Below, in pieces: positions 1 to 10,175 of a stretch of 64,000 nucleotides of DNA. Numbering within the stretch: the first letter of the stretch is position 1; each line of letters starts with the position of its first letter. This DNA comes from Pseudoneurospora amorphoporcata (taxonomy: Eukaryota; Ascomycota; Sordariomycetes; Sordariales; Sordariaceae). A program made the position numbers and the translations under genes. The notes beneath the pieces were generated by a model. The model searched no databases, was not told the DNA's origin, and saw only the letters and a list, made by a program, of their open reading frames with translations. The stretch lies in contig MU859098.1 of the NCBI GenBank assembly GCA_033297205.1, positions 165,942-229,941 of the forward strand, in the 5' to 3' direction.

Positions 1-1959
1 GGATATTCGCACGCAAGACGGCAACACAGGCAGGACGCCGGAGAGACTCGGGAGAGCTTGGACCATTGGACAAAAAGGCAAGAACACAGGACAAGGATTG
101 GGAAATTGTGACAGAGTGGGTCGTCTGATCAAGTGACTTGGCGCCAGCATCGCGCAGATGCCCAGCCACAGTGTCGATTGTGAACGCGCTGTTACCACGT
201 AATTTTCCAGGACTTCCGACGTCCCGCGACCCAAGTTCCCAAACATTTTCATCTCATTTTAGCTCCCGTCATCGCCCCCTCAATTGATGCCACCCTCTCA
301 AACCATCCACGCTTGTTACCTGTCCGTTTCCGGCGAGAATGGGAGAAAATAGCTCATGATGCTGGAGTCATCGGGTCTAATTCTGACGAGACCTTTTCTC
401 TTTTGTTTACTACAAACAACTTTGTCCAGGCAACAAGACGGAAGAACAGCGGCGACGCCGGCGAGTGACGGTTGCGTTCCATGTATGTCTTCGGTGTCCT
501 TGTAAGTTCCGGTTTCAATTCTATCTAGTACAACTCTGGTATCTTTTTACATAGTAAAGAGGGGGTAACCAGCAGGCATCTGAGCGGCAGCGGCCTCTCC
601 AATCCTGCAGTGCCCACCATTTGATTTCCCTCCATTGATCAGCCCTTTCCCGTTCAGAGTCTCTTGATCTGGCCGGTTAACCAGTCAACTTTCTCACCAA
701 TCAAGACACAATTATTTCTCTCCGTTTTGCCCTCGTTCAACTCAAAGTCGAGTGACTCACTTTATAGTCTCGCTGTATTACTGCCTTTTCTAACTCTTGC
801 CGTCCCTGGATCTCATTCCCGACGTGCATGGCGTCCGTCCGCTGCAACCCCACCACACACCACCACTTTACACGACCTGGAATGGGGAAATCGCGAAAAC
901 GAATAAAACTCGAAACGAGGCGACGCGGCGTCACCACCATGTCCCGCGTAAAGTGCTTTTTTGTCCCAGACACACCATCTCCTTGCTAGTTTTCAATTGA
1001 TCCTTGTCTCCCGTTTTTTTACTTCTTTGAATGACTGTCGTACTTGATTCGCAACCATGTCGCGTCTCCCCGTTTCTCTCTATTGCCTCTTTTCCAATTC
1101 GGGAAAGTTGAAAGCAAACAACCTTTCTTCTTTGGCGGGACAACGGACGGGAGGGTGTGTGGGCTAGTGCTACCTAGTGGATGGCGATATCTTTTCTTAC
1201 CTCGAACTGGCCTATGATGCTGGTGCCTCGTTCCATGTCAGGATCTGCCCTTTTCTAACGCTGATTGCTACCCATTGAACCACCCAATGCTGCCCTTTGC
1301 AAACAGGTTTTCATGCACCACGCACCCATTCCAGCCGTTTCCCCCGAGATCTCCCTTATCTCAATGGTTGTGGAGTGACTGGCTGTGCTCTACTCGCAGG
1401 GCAAGGGAGACTAGGAGGAGGCCATCTGCCTCGGGTTGCTGCTGATACACGACTCCGGTCCTTGCTATTGAAGCTTTACTAAGGTAGTGCCTATTCTAGT
1501 TGACACGATACGCACGTTGCCTCTCCGACAAGCTACCACTCTCGGTCCGTATTGACTTGCCTACCGTTTTGGTGAAACACACATAAACCTATCGTCTCCT
1601 CCCCTTCCCCTCCAACAGCCAGCCCTGTCTCCTAGCATCATGCTTCATCCACACCCTCAACACCCTGTCCACTATCGCTCGAGTTACATTATCTTGACTC
1701 ACGCCCCCACACTACGACAACACCCGCGCGCCGGTTACAGTGGGTAAATCTGACCGAAGCCAAGGCTGCCTTGCTGCTGAATGGTTGGGCAGGCCTCAGC
1801 GTACCTAGTGGCCAATATATATTGTGGCTGCCCCCTCCTCGCTTTTTCCCCATAGTTTCCCTTTTCTCGCCGTTGGCTGGCTTTGAAACCACCTTCCAGA
1901 AACCACAGGACGACATCCTCAGGCAATAGGAAGGGAAAGCCAGTCCGGTCATCGCCAAC
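1..1959. other. Non-coding upstream region
   Basis: I see no recognisable gene here. Open frames are short, overlap on both strands and show no family resemblance. The sequence is rich in pyrimidine tracts, as is common in fungal promoters and 5' leaders, so much of it is probably the promoter and leader of the Myb-like gene at 1960. Short upstream open frames are present, but there is no basis for calling them functional. Confidence 0.4.
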
Positions 1960-2861
1960 ATGTCTGCCACCGAGAATGCCATGGCGAGGTTCCTTTTTGC
2001 TATCCTCCAGCAAAAATCTCTGAAGGATGTGAGTGGCCATTTTGCCCATCTTTGATGTCCACTATGCTGATGTCTGTCTGACCATGCTTGACTGACTTGA
2101 AATTGCCTCTATAGATCAATTGGAACGAAGTAGCCGCCAGCCCATTTCTCTTCCAAAAGATATCGAACGGCCATGCTGCCCGCATGCGCTACTCGCGATT
2201 CCGAGCCTCCATGCTAGGCACCGAACCCCGACCGAGAAACCGTACGAATCCCGACAAGAATCGAGTTACAAAGGCGAAGAAGGAGGAGGGAAAAAAGCCA
2301 AAGAAAAATGCAGTCAAGGTGGAGAAGGAGAAGGAAAAGGAGGAAGAGTCCAAGAGCCAATCCTCCCAGTCGATGCCATCCCCGCCTCTCAAGGACGACC
2401 AAGACTTCATACTTCCCGAACCATCATCTCTCGACAACATGTATCCAACGCCAACCTCCGTGGCCACGCCCATGTGCGACATACATCCACGAATGCAATT
2501 GCGCCACCTCACTCCCTGCAGCGACTTGGATGCTCTGACGACTTCACCACACATTTATACCCCGGCGGCAGTCCCGGCTTGTCCCACAGACATGCTTCTC
2601 GGCCATACGGACACTCCTTTTGATTACACCGGCTCGGCCACTACCACCACGGGGTCCTGGCAGCCCACTTTACCTGCCTACGCCGGCTACGGAATGGGAT
2701 ATGAGCTGGATACCTACGCCACTGCTTATGCCGTGAGCGACTCCCAGCAGAACGAACAGCATGCTGCTGAACAACTTCGAGTACACGCTGCCATGATGGA
2801 ACACGAAAGTCACACCAGCATAGGGATCAAGCAGGAAGATTGGGAAGCTCAGCAGTATTAG
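1960..2861 (+). CDS. Myb-like DNA-binding domain protein (fungal)
   Basis: Two exons, 1960-2028 and 2115-2861, with an 86-nt intron (GTGAGT donor, CTGAC branch-like site, ATAG acceptor), encode about 271 aa. The ATG at 1960 is chosen because splicing makes one continuous N-terminal domain. That domain (residues 1-50) starts with a helix ending FLFAILQQKSLKD, continues INWNEVAA, and ends in a basic HAARMRYSRFRASM segment, the layout of a common ascomycete Myb-like helix-turn-helix family. Residues about 60-95 form a Lys/Glu-rich, probably nuclear segment, and the rest is low-complexity Pro/Ser/Thr/Tyr-rich sequence. By family it is probably a sequence-specific DNA-binding protein; target and role are unknown. 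A truncated relative may lie at 4750. Confidence 0.75.
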
Positions 2862-3885
2862 TGTCGATGGCGGAGGCAGTGCCGGTCACTAATGAACAAA
2901 TCTTTGATGGATACGGATATAGGATGGCCTTTTTTTCCCCCCCCCTTCGTGCTTCTTGTTCCTGTTGTCTGTATCTATTCTTTATTTCCTTTTCTTTTGG
3001 GTTGGTTCAAGAGCTTTGGATACCTACAGTTTGACATTTGCAAAAAACACCTTCTTACTGCTCCCGGGCTTGCTATTGATGGATATCTGGTTTCTTGGTT
3101 TCACGATGATGGGCGGTCGGTTCGGTCTTTTGCTTGAGTGTATGCCTACCTACCCCTCGTATCCTTTACTTTGAAGGTTAGCGGACATTTAGCTTTGCTG
3201 GCATCTGCCATTGTACGATTATAGCTTAGTACTTGACGAAAATAATGAATGATGGTTACTAGGGAGGTACGTCCTTTCGTGCCCATTTGTGGTGATGATG
3301 CACTTTGCCTGTGTGCAAGGACTGGCTAATGTTCAGGTCAATGTCTGGAATTATTTGACGGAGACACTCGCTGTTTTCGCATTGTTCCAGTTCGTGAAAG
3401 GTCATAGGTGTGCTCCTTCCTGTTCCTCGTTCCCAATAAAAGACTATGGTGTACTTTGGCAGGAGGAAGGTGCATGCCGTCCAATGTTTCCGCTATCTTC
3501 TCTCAATAACGTCAAAGAGCGCAATCGACCTTTCCAATCTGCTCTAAAGCTTCGCCTCCGGTACGCGTTTTCCGTCGAATCCCTCCATGGTTGCTGTTCT
3601 CTATCATGCTTATCCCGTTCTCTGCAGTTATTGCGTGTCTTATTCGATTTTGTCTAAGCTTCCAGATGCAAGGCAGTGATTCACCACCATCCATCATGGC
3701 CAGTGGGCACTGCTCGTCTACTCGTCCGCCGGCCTGGCCCGTCAGTTCCTCGATACCCCCCAACCCGGCCTACCGTCGTCAGCCGCCTGCTACCTACTAC
3801 ATCCCGCCTTTGAGCCAGGCCCATGCTCCCACCAGCCCACAGCGTTTGGACACCTTCCTTCTGATACTGCTCGACCGCCATAGCG
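2862..3885. other. 3' region of the Myb-like gene; no gene seen
   Basis: T-rich sequence follows the stop codon and probably includes the 3' UTR. The open frames here lack family resemblance and I see no repeat or RNA gene. Confidence 0.4.
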
Positions 3886-3888
3886 TTC

Positions 3889-4143
3889 ACTGCCTGCCAG
3901 ATACCAGACCTGCCCTGGTAACTTCGTAGCCGCCCTTTCGATACATGTCACGATATCCGACCTCACCAAAGCTCTGGCAGAAGGGATCCAGATCAGCTTA
4001 CGCCTGACGCAAGTCCGAAGATCCGCTCTACCAGATTGGCTTTGGCATTTCGCAAGTCCCGTGCCCTCCCAAGGCGCAATATCAACCCGTTCACGCTTGA
4101 CTTGGTTGATTTCGGCCACGCTGATATTCCTAATCGGCTCGTG
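3889..4143 (+). pseudogene. Open frame without start, ending in the 143-bp repeat
   Basis: An open frame without a nearby ATG follows a TAG and reads SIHVTISDLTKALAEGIQIS, then enters repeat copy A and ends at a TGA inside it. The same repeat closes the frame of the fragment at 4750 at the same relative stop. The part before the repeat weakly resembles the helix layout of the 4750 fragment (DLxxxxKxL...QIS), so this may be another degraded member of that family. It could also be chance. Confidence 0.25.
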
Positions 4144-4164
4144 ATTAGGTCCTAGGCACTCCAA
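4022..4164 (+). repeat. 143-bp direct repeat, copy A
   Basis: Same length as 4912-5054 and aligned without gaps. By eye there are about 12 differences, all but one transitions, mostly C/T. Both copies start TCCGCTCTACCAGATTGGC and end GGTCCTAGGCACTCCAA. The transition bias fits mild RIP or ordinary deamination. Sequence on either side is not similar. Confidence 0.9.
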
Positions 4165-4330
4165 CACCGTCAAGTTGAGGGTTTCCAGCTCGCTGGCGTC
4201 CTCTCGAACGCCCCGATGAAGGTACGGCAGCCGTAGGATTGGGTTTGGACGACGGCTAACCGTCGCCACGCGGGTGGTTCTGTGGGAAATCCAAAACTAA
4301 AGTTCTCGGGTTCACGACTGCTTTGGTCTG

Positions 4331-4374
4331 TCCTCCTCCTCCTCCTCCTCCTCCTCCTCCTCCTCTTCCTTCCA
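4331..4374 (+). repeat. TCC microsatellite
   Basis: An almost uninterrupted run of TCC triplets, about 14 units, in a pyrimidine-rich stretch upstream of the fragment at 4750. Confidence 0.9.
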
Positions 4375-4749
4375 CTTCTCCTTTCACACCACGCCTTCCT
4401 ACTCGTCCCTCTCTTCCTCAACAACCACAGCAAAAACGGCAGCAACAATACTTACTGACGATACCAGCGACAAGAAGATAGCAACAACGGCAACAAAATC
4501 CAAAAGAAGCCGGCCAAGCAACCGGCGCAAAGGGTAATACTGAGAGCAGCAATTTTTCATCACCCACCTCGCAAAACAATTCATCCTCCATTGTTCAATC
4601 ACTCAGCCTTCTCCATTTTCCAAGTATCTACGGATTCGTTAGGTCATCTACTCCATTCAAACTTGACCGAACCAGGCCTCAAGTCTTTTTCAACTTAACG
4701 CCAAAACCGACGACAACCACCCCTCAACAAAGTGCAGATACCCGCCGCG

Positions 4750-5034
4750 ATGACGCGAAAGGAACCCAAAGCTTCCAAACCAGCATTTGGCTTGACAAAT
4801 TCCGAATACAAGCTGCTGTGCGGCGTCATTGTCTACGGAAAGAAGATTGAATACGACTTGCCCAGTATAACAAAATACTTGTGCTCGGCCAGCCAAATCA
4901 GCGTCAAGGGGTCCGCTCTACCAGATTGGCTTTGGCGTTTCGCAAGTCCCGTGTTCTCCCAAGGCGCAATATTAACCCGTTTACGGTTGATTTGGTTGAT
5001 TTCGGCTACACTGATATTCCCAATCGGCTCGTGA
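4750..5034 (+). pseudogene. Truncated Myb-like family fragment
   Basis: The ATG at 4750 opens MTRKEPKASKPAFG followed by LTNSEYKLLCGVIVYGKKIEY, which looks like the first helix of the fungal Myb-like family also seen at 1960. After about 54 residues (ending SASQISVKG) the frame enters repeat copy B and stops at 5034. The expected basic recognition helix is missing. The simplest reading is a gene whose 3' part was replaced by the repeat; a short genuine protein using the repeat as its last coding segment is also possible. Confidence 0.4.
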
Positions 5035-5054
5035 TCAGGTCCTAGGCACTCCAA
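4912..5054 (+). repeat. 143-bp direct repeat, copy B
   Basis: Second copy of the repeat at 4022-4164, in the same orientation and 890 bp downstream. It supplies the last 40 or so codons and the stop of the fragment at 4750. Both copies keep the frame SALPDWLW...ISATLIF.IGS open to the same TGA. Confidence 0.9.
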
Positions 5055-5520
5055 GACATGATCAGCATTTTCTCGATTATCATATTCAGCGTTTTCGTTT
5101 TCCAGTTTTTGGGGCTGCACTTCCACGGGGGTACACAAAAAAATAATACACTTATATCCATCACATCTGGAGGCTATACAGAGCGAGGTGTCTGACATGA
5201 TGGGACAGATCGAATTTCGAAAGGCGTTTTACGGAACACGTACGGGATTCCTTTCCAACGTGGAGGAAAATGGTGTTTCACCTTCCTCGACCTGGTAGCG
5301 GGTTGCTCTTTCCCTAGAGATTTCAAACGCCAAGGGATAGCCCTAACCGCTCCTTCCTCATACTCTTTCCTTCTACCATGTATCAACTTTGCACCTTCCT
5401 CAGCATGATCTTGGGTTGCTCTTTCCCTAGTGATGAGGGCTTCGTACGCCCTTCCACTCGCACAGAATGTGATTCTTTTTCCGTCCCTCGTTTCTTCCCT
5501 CCTGAACCATCATTAGCATC
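5055..5520. other. Gap before the GIY-YIG gene
   Basis: No gene seen. The motif GGGTTGCTCTTTCCCTAG occurs at about 5291 and again at about 5413, a short imperfect duplication of unknown meaning. Confidence 0.3.
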
Positions 5521-6870
5521 ATGACGCCTACTTCGCCGACCAGCATGGCATCAGTTCCTCCAAACACACCCGCGGTCCAGATGCCGCTCCTCCACTGGTT
5601 CATGTGGGATTGTCACTTCCGCCAAGACTCTGGAGCAAATCCGAGTCCTCCTCCCCTCCATCGACACCTTTGCAAGGCTGGCAGCGACTATCGATTTCTC
5701 TCCTGGCGTACCAAGCATCCCGACAAGAAGTACCCCTCCGACAACGGAGTTCCTGAAAACGCTTCCCGACAACTTTTCCAAGGACGAATGGGGGGTATAC
5801 GTACTTGTAATGGAGAAGGAAGGTTCCGTCGCAGGTATCTACGTGGGATCCGGCTGCGCTGCCAATGGCCTCTCTCAACGTATAGGACAACACAGAAGGG
5901 CGAATGACGCCGGCTCTACAGCATCAAAGGCTAGCGGGGTCTTAAAAGCCATCAACAAGGGGTACAGGATTGTACACTACGGAAAAATTGCTTCAGTACC
6001 GCTACCATCACAAGACACGGACGCAATAAGAGCACTAGTAGTAGCCATTGAGGCTGCTTTCATTGCCTCTTGTGGTCGCTGGCCAGCCACAAACACTACG
6101 GTTTCCGGGATCGAGATGGCGTCGAGTTTTGCCCCTGGAACAAGGACAGATACGAGCATATTGGCTTCAATGCCACCAACCCTTTGCATTGGCCAATTAT
6201 TGGACTCACTCGTTCGAAGATCGTTGGTATCGCTGGTGACGTTCCTATCGAGCAAGCAACAGAGAGAAGAGAGGCGATGCGGGTGGAAAAGAACCAATAT
6301 GCCGCGGAGTACAGGGTGAAAACCCTTGAAAGCAACCGCTTCTTCTGCGAATATTGCACGCTGAACTTCCCCGGTCAGACTCAATTACACATCCACCAAG
6401 ACTCGGACAAGCATAGAGCTGCGGTTAAAGCGGCCAAGGCATCCAACGCTGACAGTGAAGAAACCGAGGAAGAGGACGGCGATGCTCTGGCCAGAGCCGA
6501 GCGAAGAAAGAAAAGAAACGAAGACCAAGCCAAGTACAGAGCAAAGATCATAGAGGAAAAACGCTATTACTGTGGGCTCTGCAATGTGAGCTTTGATAAG
6601 CAACGTCGCTTGGACGAGCACTTCGACTCGAGACTGCATACAAATGCAGTTCAGGGTTACGACGATTTCTCAGACGACAACTCGCCATTCCAATGCAAGC
6701 TCTGCCGCAGATCGTTCTCGGGTCGGGGAGCCTTGTACAACCACAAGAGGAATAGCAAGGAGCACCAGCGAAACGTCGACAAGCGTGCCGCTACTGAGAA
6801 TGACATCAAGGAGCCTCACTCTAAGAAGCTGAAGACCGAGGATATGGAGAGCAAGGTTAAGGACGTTTGA
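5521..6870 (+). pseudogene. GIY-YIG nuclease-like plus triple C2H2 zinc-finger gene, frame broken twice
   Basis: Starting at ATG 5521 the N-terminus is in one frame. A helical segment (LEQIRVLLPSIDTFARLAAT) and then a GIY-YIG-like core (WGVYVLVMEKEG, GIYVGSG, LSQRIGQH) continue in the next frame to about 6067. The rest returns to the first frame and holds three zinc fingers at about 6344-6415 (FCEYC...H...H), 6566-6640 (YCGLC...H-x5-H) and 6694-6760 (QCKLC...H-x5-H), in a Lys/Glu-rich context. The x5 His spacing resembles matrin/U1/JAZ-type RNA-binding fingers. Known GIY-YIG proteins cleave DNA; the role of this fusion is unknown. The two shifts compensate (+1 near 5600-5620, -1 near 6067) and no intron of usual length explains them, so this is a recent pseudogene, a sequencing artefact, or less likely a recoded gene. 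Confidence 0.6.
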
Positions 6871-8429
6871 CGACGGCACGTCGGGATTTCCTACGACAGG
6901 AGCTACAGCCGAATTACCTGTGACCGAGGTGCCTGGAACCCAGCTGCCTGTGGCCAAGGTGCCCATGGTCGGGTTGAGGGAGTTTCGGGACGGATCGAGT
7001 TGGGAGCGGGAAATCCGGTTGAGGCTGACCGGGTTGTCGTTGAACGGGTTAGCGAAGCCATACTTGCAGGCATAGCTGTTGAAGCCAGGATTGTCGACAG
7101 CGGGAGGTATCGAGGACGGGGTTGCCGATAACCGGGGGCCGATAACGGGAAGCGGACCCTTGCTTCTCTCAACTCATGCAGTGGCAGGAGGTGACAAGGA
7201 GGATAACGATGGGTTGTGCTCCTATCGGTACTTCTTTGGTATCGACTTTCTGGTTTACGGGTTACCGCTCCCGAATTGCGCGACTTGCACGACTTGCACG
7301 GTTTACGACTAGCGGTTGCGGTAACGTTACGGTCTCTGGTTCGCAAGGCTTTTACTTTGGTTTGTTTCATCTCATTCTCGTTTCATAGGTTTATTTCCGG
7401 GCGTTGGAGGTTTGCGATTGGTGCTGAGAGTTTGGGAAGCTAGAACCTGGAGATACCCAAGGTACAGAATGAGCGTTTCTCGAGGCGATATGGTGGAAAA
7501 CCGTGGGAAGCTGCGGCTTTGATTTGTCACTTCTTTTTGCGGTTTCACTAATATTTCCATTCATTCGGTTTCGGATCTTCCCATGTGCCCTCATATAGCG
7601 CAGGGCGTTCGGCTACTACTACCCATTTGCTTTCGCTTATCGAGTCGACTAGACTTGGACGACATCGTTCGACGTTCCGCGTCTACATAACATTTAGAGC
7701 AGGACACCATTAATAAGAACAAGACATTATCCCCTCTCAGCCCTCCGGGCAATTTTTCCTCGCCCCCATGACGGGAAAATTCGACGGTTGCAAAATTGCA
7801 AAATTGCGCGAAATGGCCAACATACGATGCAAGTCACTTGTTGGTCTTGGTGTTTGTAGTGGAAGCCCAAGCTGGTATTCTGCTTCTCAAGGACAAACCG
7901 GCCACAGGTTGACGTCCTGGGCGCGAAGAGCGTGAATGGCGGGACCGGTGTGAGGAACCACCTCCAGCTGCATATAGGTAATCTACCTCTGGTTTGTGTG
8001 TCACTGCTAACTTTGACGGTATAGATCTAGATCGTTTCATTTACCTCCCGTCGTCGATCCCCTTCTTTTTCGCGACCTTGCCGACCTCATTCTTTATCGC
8101 GGCCACGACGGTCCGATTCTCCTTCGCGACCTTGCCGATCACATTCTCCCCAGCAGCCGCAACAATAATACATTAAACAAGCCTTTATGATCCTCGTCCC
8201 GATGGATCGACTCTTTCGACAGATGTTAGATGGTCACGGTCATCACCTCTTCTATCCGCGATCTCGACGAATTATATCCCTGCGGCTTCCCAGTGGTCCG
8301 TCTCCTCGGCAAGATGGGTACGGTACGGTCGATCATACACGGGCCGAGCCGCCTTGCAGGCAGCACTTGGTGATGGTGGAGCTTGGTGTTCTGAGTGGTA
8401 GCCGTGTAAGCCGTATAAGTCGAGCGGTG
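6871..8429. other. Gene-poor region
   Basis: No gene recognised. Just after the zinc-finger stop there is an internal imperfect duplication (CTGCCTGTGGCCAAGGTGCC and a close relative upstream, about 6915-6965). Near 8069-8145 a segment containing TTCGCGACCTTGCCGA is repeated once. Open frames are short and unrelated to families I know. Confidence 0.35.
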
Positions 8430-8530
8430 ACTTGGTCTGTATTTCACAGCGACGGGGGGGACAGGAACTTTTTGGATCCTGCGATTTCTTGCGCTCCCCA
8501 GGGTCAGTTCTTGTGAGTTTTCCCCGGACC
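8430..8530 (+). pseudogene. Possible relic of helicase motif VI, copy 1
   Basis: The sequence reads HSDGGDRNFLDPAIS and is followed by CCAGGGTCAGTTCTTGT. Both parts resemble 10085-10170, where the motif VI pattern (HRxGRxGRxGNxGxAxSF) of DEAD-box helicases is also just visible next to better-preserved helicase motifs. Taken alone this fragment would be too weak to call; the support comes from the duplication. Confidence 0.3.
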
Positions 8531-9394
8531 GTTCTGTTTTTTGCTGAATTTCTCGGTAGCAGTTCGCTGACGATACTTGTCCCAGAGAAGCGCATTGGGT
8601 GGGGCACCGTTCACGTTTACGGTGGAGCCGCAGCGGTTATTGGTGTGTTGGTGACTTACTACGAGACTCCCGCCCTGGGTCCTGGAGCATCGCCATCCCG
8701 GCTATCTTTGCGGAATTGACATGAAACTTGGCGGCGGCGGCGGCAGCCCTTATCGTTCCTCAACTTTTTGGCGTTGGCCGTTGACTGTTGGGCTGCACAT
8801 GTGCGGCGGTCAGGGCGGTCTCGTGGTCGTCATCGGAGTTGATGATAAGCGGGGCAGTCTTAAAGCTGTAAGTCACAATTCTTCTTTCACACTTTCCAGT
8901 TCACCCTTCCCTCCAGTCAGTCAGTCAGCCAGCCAACCGGTGTTGTCTGCTTAACGGTAAATCCTTCAAAATGCGTAAATCCTACACAGATCCCAGTATG
9001 CCGCATCGTTCCACCACCTGCGGGTGAATGGTGCCCTCGAGGGTTAAGATCCGAGCCGCGGGGGGTTGCGGGTGCGACTCAGACACTATGGTTAGCTGGC
9101 TGGCTAGCTACTGTTTTGAACAAATAACGTTTCTTTTATTTCTTAGACCGAGATTCAGAAGCAGCATTGTTGCGGCGTCTGCTAGGAGTCTTCTTGACAC
9201 CATTGCCGGGGGCGAGGTCGTGGACGAGAAGGGCAAGTTTGATCGGCGTTGTTGACGTTGGCGGTGCTGTTGCCGTTTCCTCTCGGGGTAGTACTAGACG
9301 GTGTGATCTGGTGGCATGATGGTGTGGTCGCCCAGCAGAGACGTCCGTCTCTATCCAACAGCAGGCGCTCGTGCTAATACTCTCTTATACACAG

Positions 9395-10175
9395 ACTAGG
9401 AAGAGGGCAACATCAAGTACATGCTAGTTTTGGCTACTTTCCCCAAGGTCACTCGTGACCTTGCCAGGACCCATCTCACCGACAGCCATATGCGCCACCG
9501 CGCTGGGCGTGCCTACGCCGACATCAAGCGCAACGCCATCTAGGCCGAGCCGTAGCCGAAGAAGCAGGCTTGCCTAGACCTCCTAAACACGGTGCCTCCC
9601 GAAGCACCCACGGCAATACCAAGATGCTATCTAGGCCGAGTCCTACCTAAAGAAGCAAGCTTGCCCAGACCTCCTAAACATAGTGCCTCCCGGTCCAAGC
9701 ACCCGTGGCAACATCAAGCAACGACAGAAGCAGGCTTGCCTAGACCTCCTAAATACGTTGCCTTCCGGTTGCCGGTCGCACCATTACTTTCGTCAACAGC
9801 AAAAACGCTGCTGATAAGCTTAACGACTTCCCCTTCAACAAGGAAGTTACCGGAACATTACTCGGTCTTCGCCATTTCCCGGCGCAAGGAACATTCCTTG
9901 TGGGTGTTCACGGGACAGTCACTAGGGCAGCAAGGACACTGCCACATGGGTCTCGAAGGCCGCGAGGCCCGTTGGGAACCCCATTGCTGTTGCACATGAA
10001 GACTCTGACTGAACCATTTCAATTTGGATGATGGTGCGACCTGGCTACCTGACGGTCTAGTGGGCATGGCAAACGGATTGGTTTGTCTGTGACTCACAGA
10101 ACCGGAGGGCCAATACTACGGCCTCGCATTTCCTTGCTCCAGGGTCAGTTCTTGCACGTTTCGTCGGGACACTCT
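9395..10175 (+). pseudogene. DEAD-box RNA helicase pseudogene, C-terminal half
   Basis: One frame reads EEGNIKYMLVLATFPKVTRD then LARTHLTDSHMRHRAGRA, the motif III region of Ded1-like DEAD-box helicases (the SAT of motif III reads LAT). It continues through two in-frame stops to KKQACLDLLNTVPP, which is present three times (9541-9775), then to GRTITFVNSKNAADKLNDF, the motif IV region. A motif V trace (ATWVSKAAR..GNPIAVAH) lies at about 9945-9995 and a motif VI trace (THRTG..NTTASHF) near 10090-10130, each in a shifted frame. Intact relatives are ATP-dependent RNA unwinding enzymes; this copy cannot be translated. An intron-like 3' end (TACACAG) precedes it. N-terminal pieces lie downstream at 15.6-17.8 kb. 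Confidence 0.75.
9541..9775 (+). repeat. Three imperfect tandem copies in the helicase relic
   Basis: A segment around CTTGCCTAGACCTCCTAAA occurs three times (about 9570, 9660 and 9737) with flanking GCCGAG...AAGAAGCAGGC and GTGCCTCCCG sequence. Spacing is about 80-90 bp and unequal. Each copy encodes the same helicase segment (KKQACLDLLNTVPP), so this is tandem duplication within a coding segment. Confidence 0.8.
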
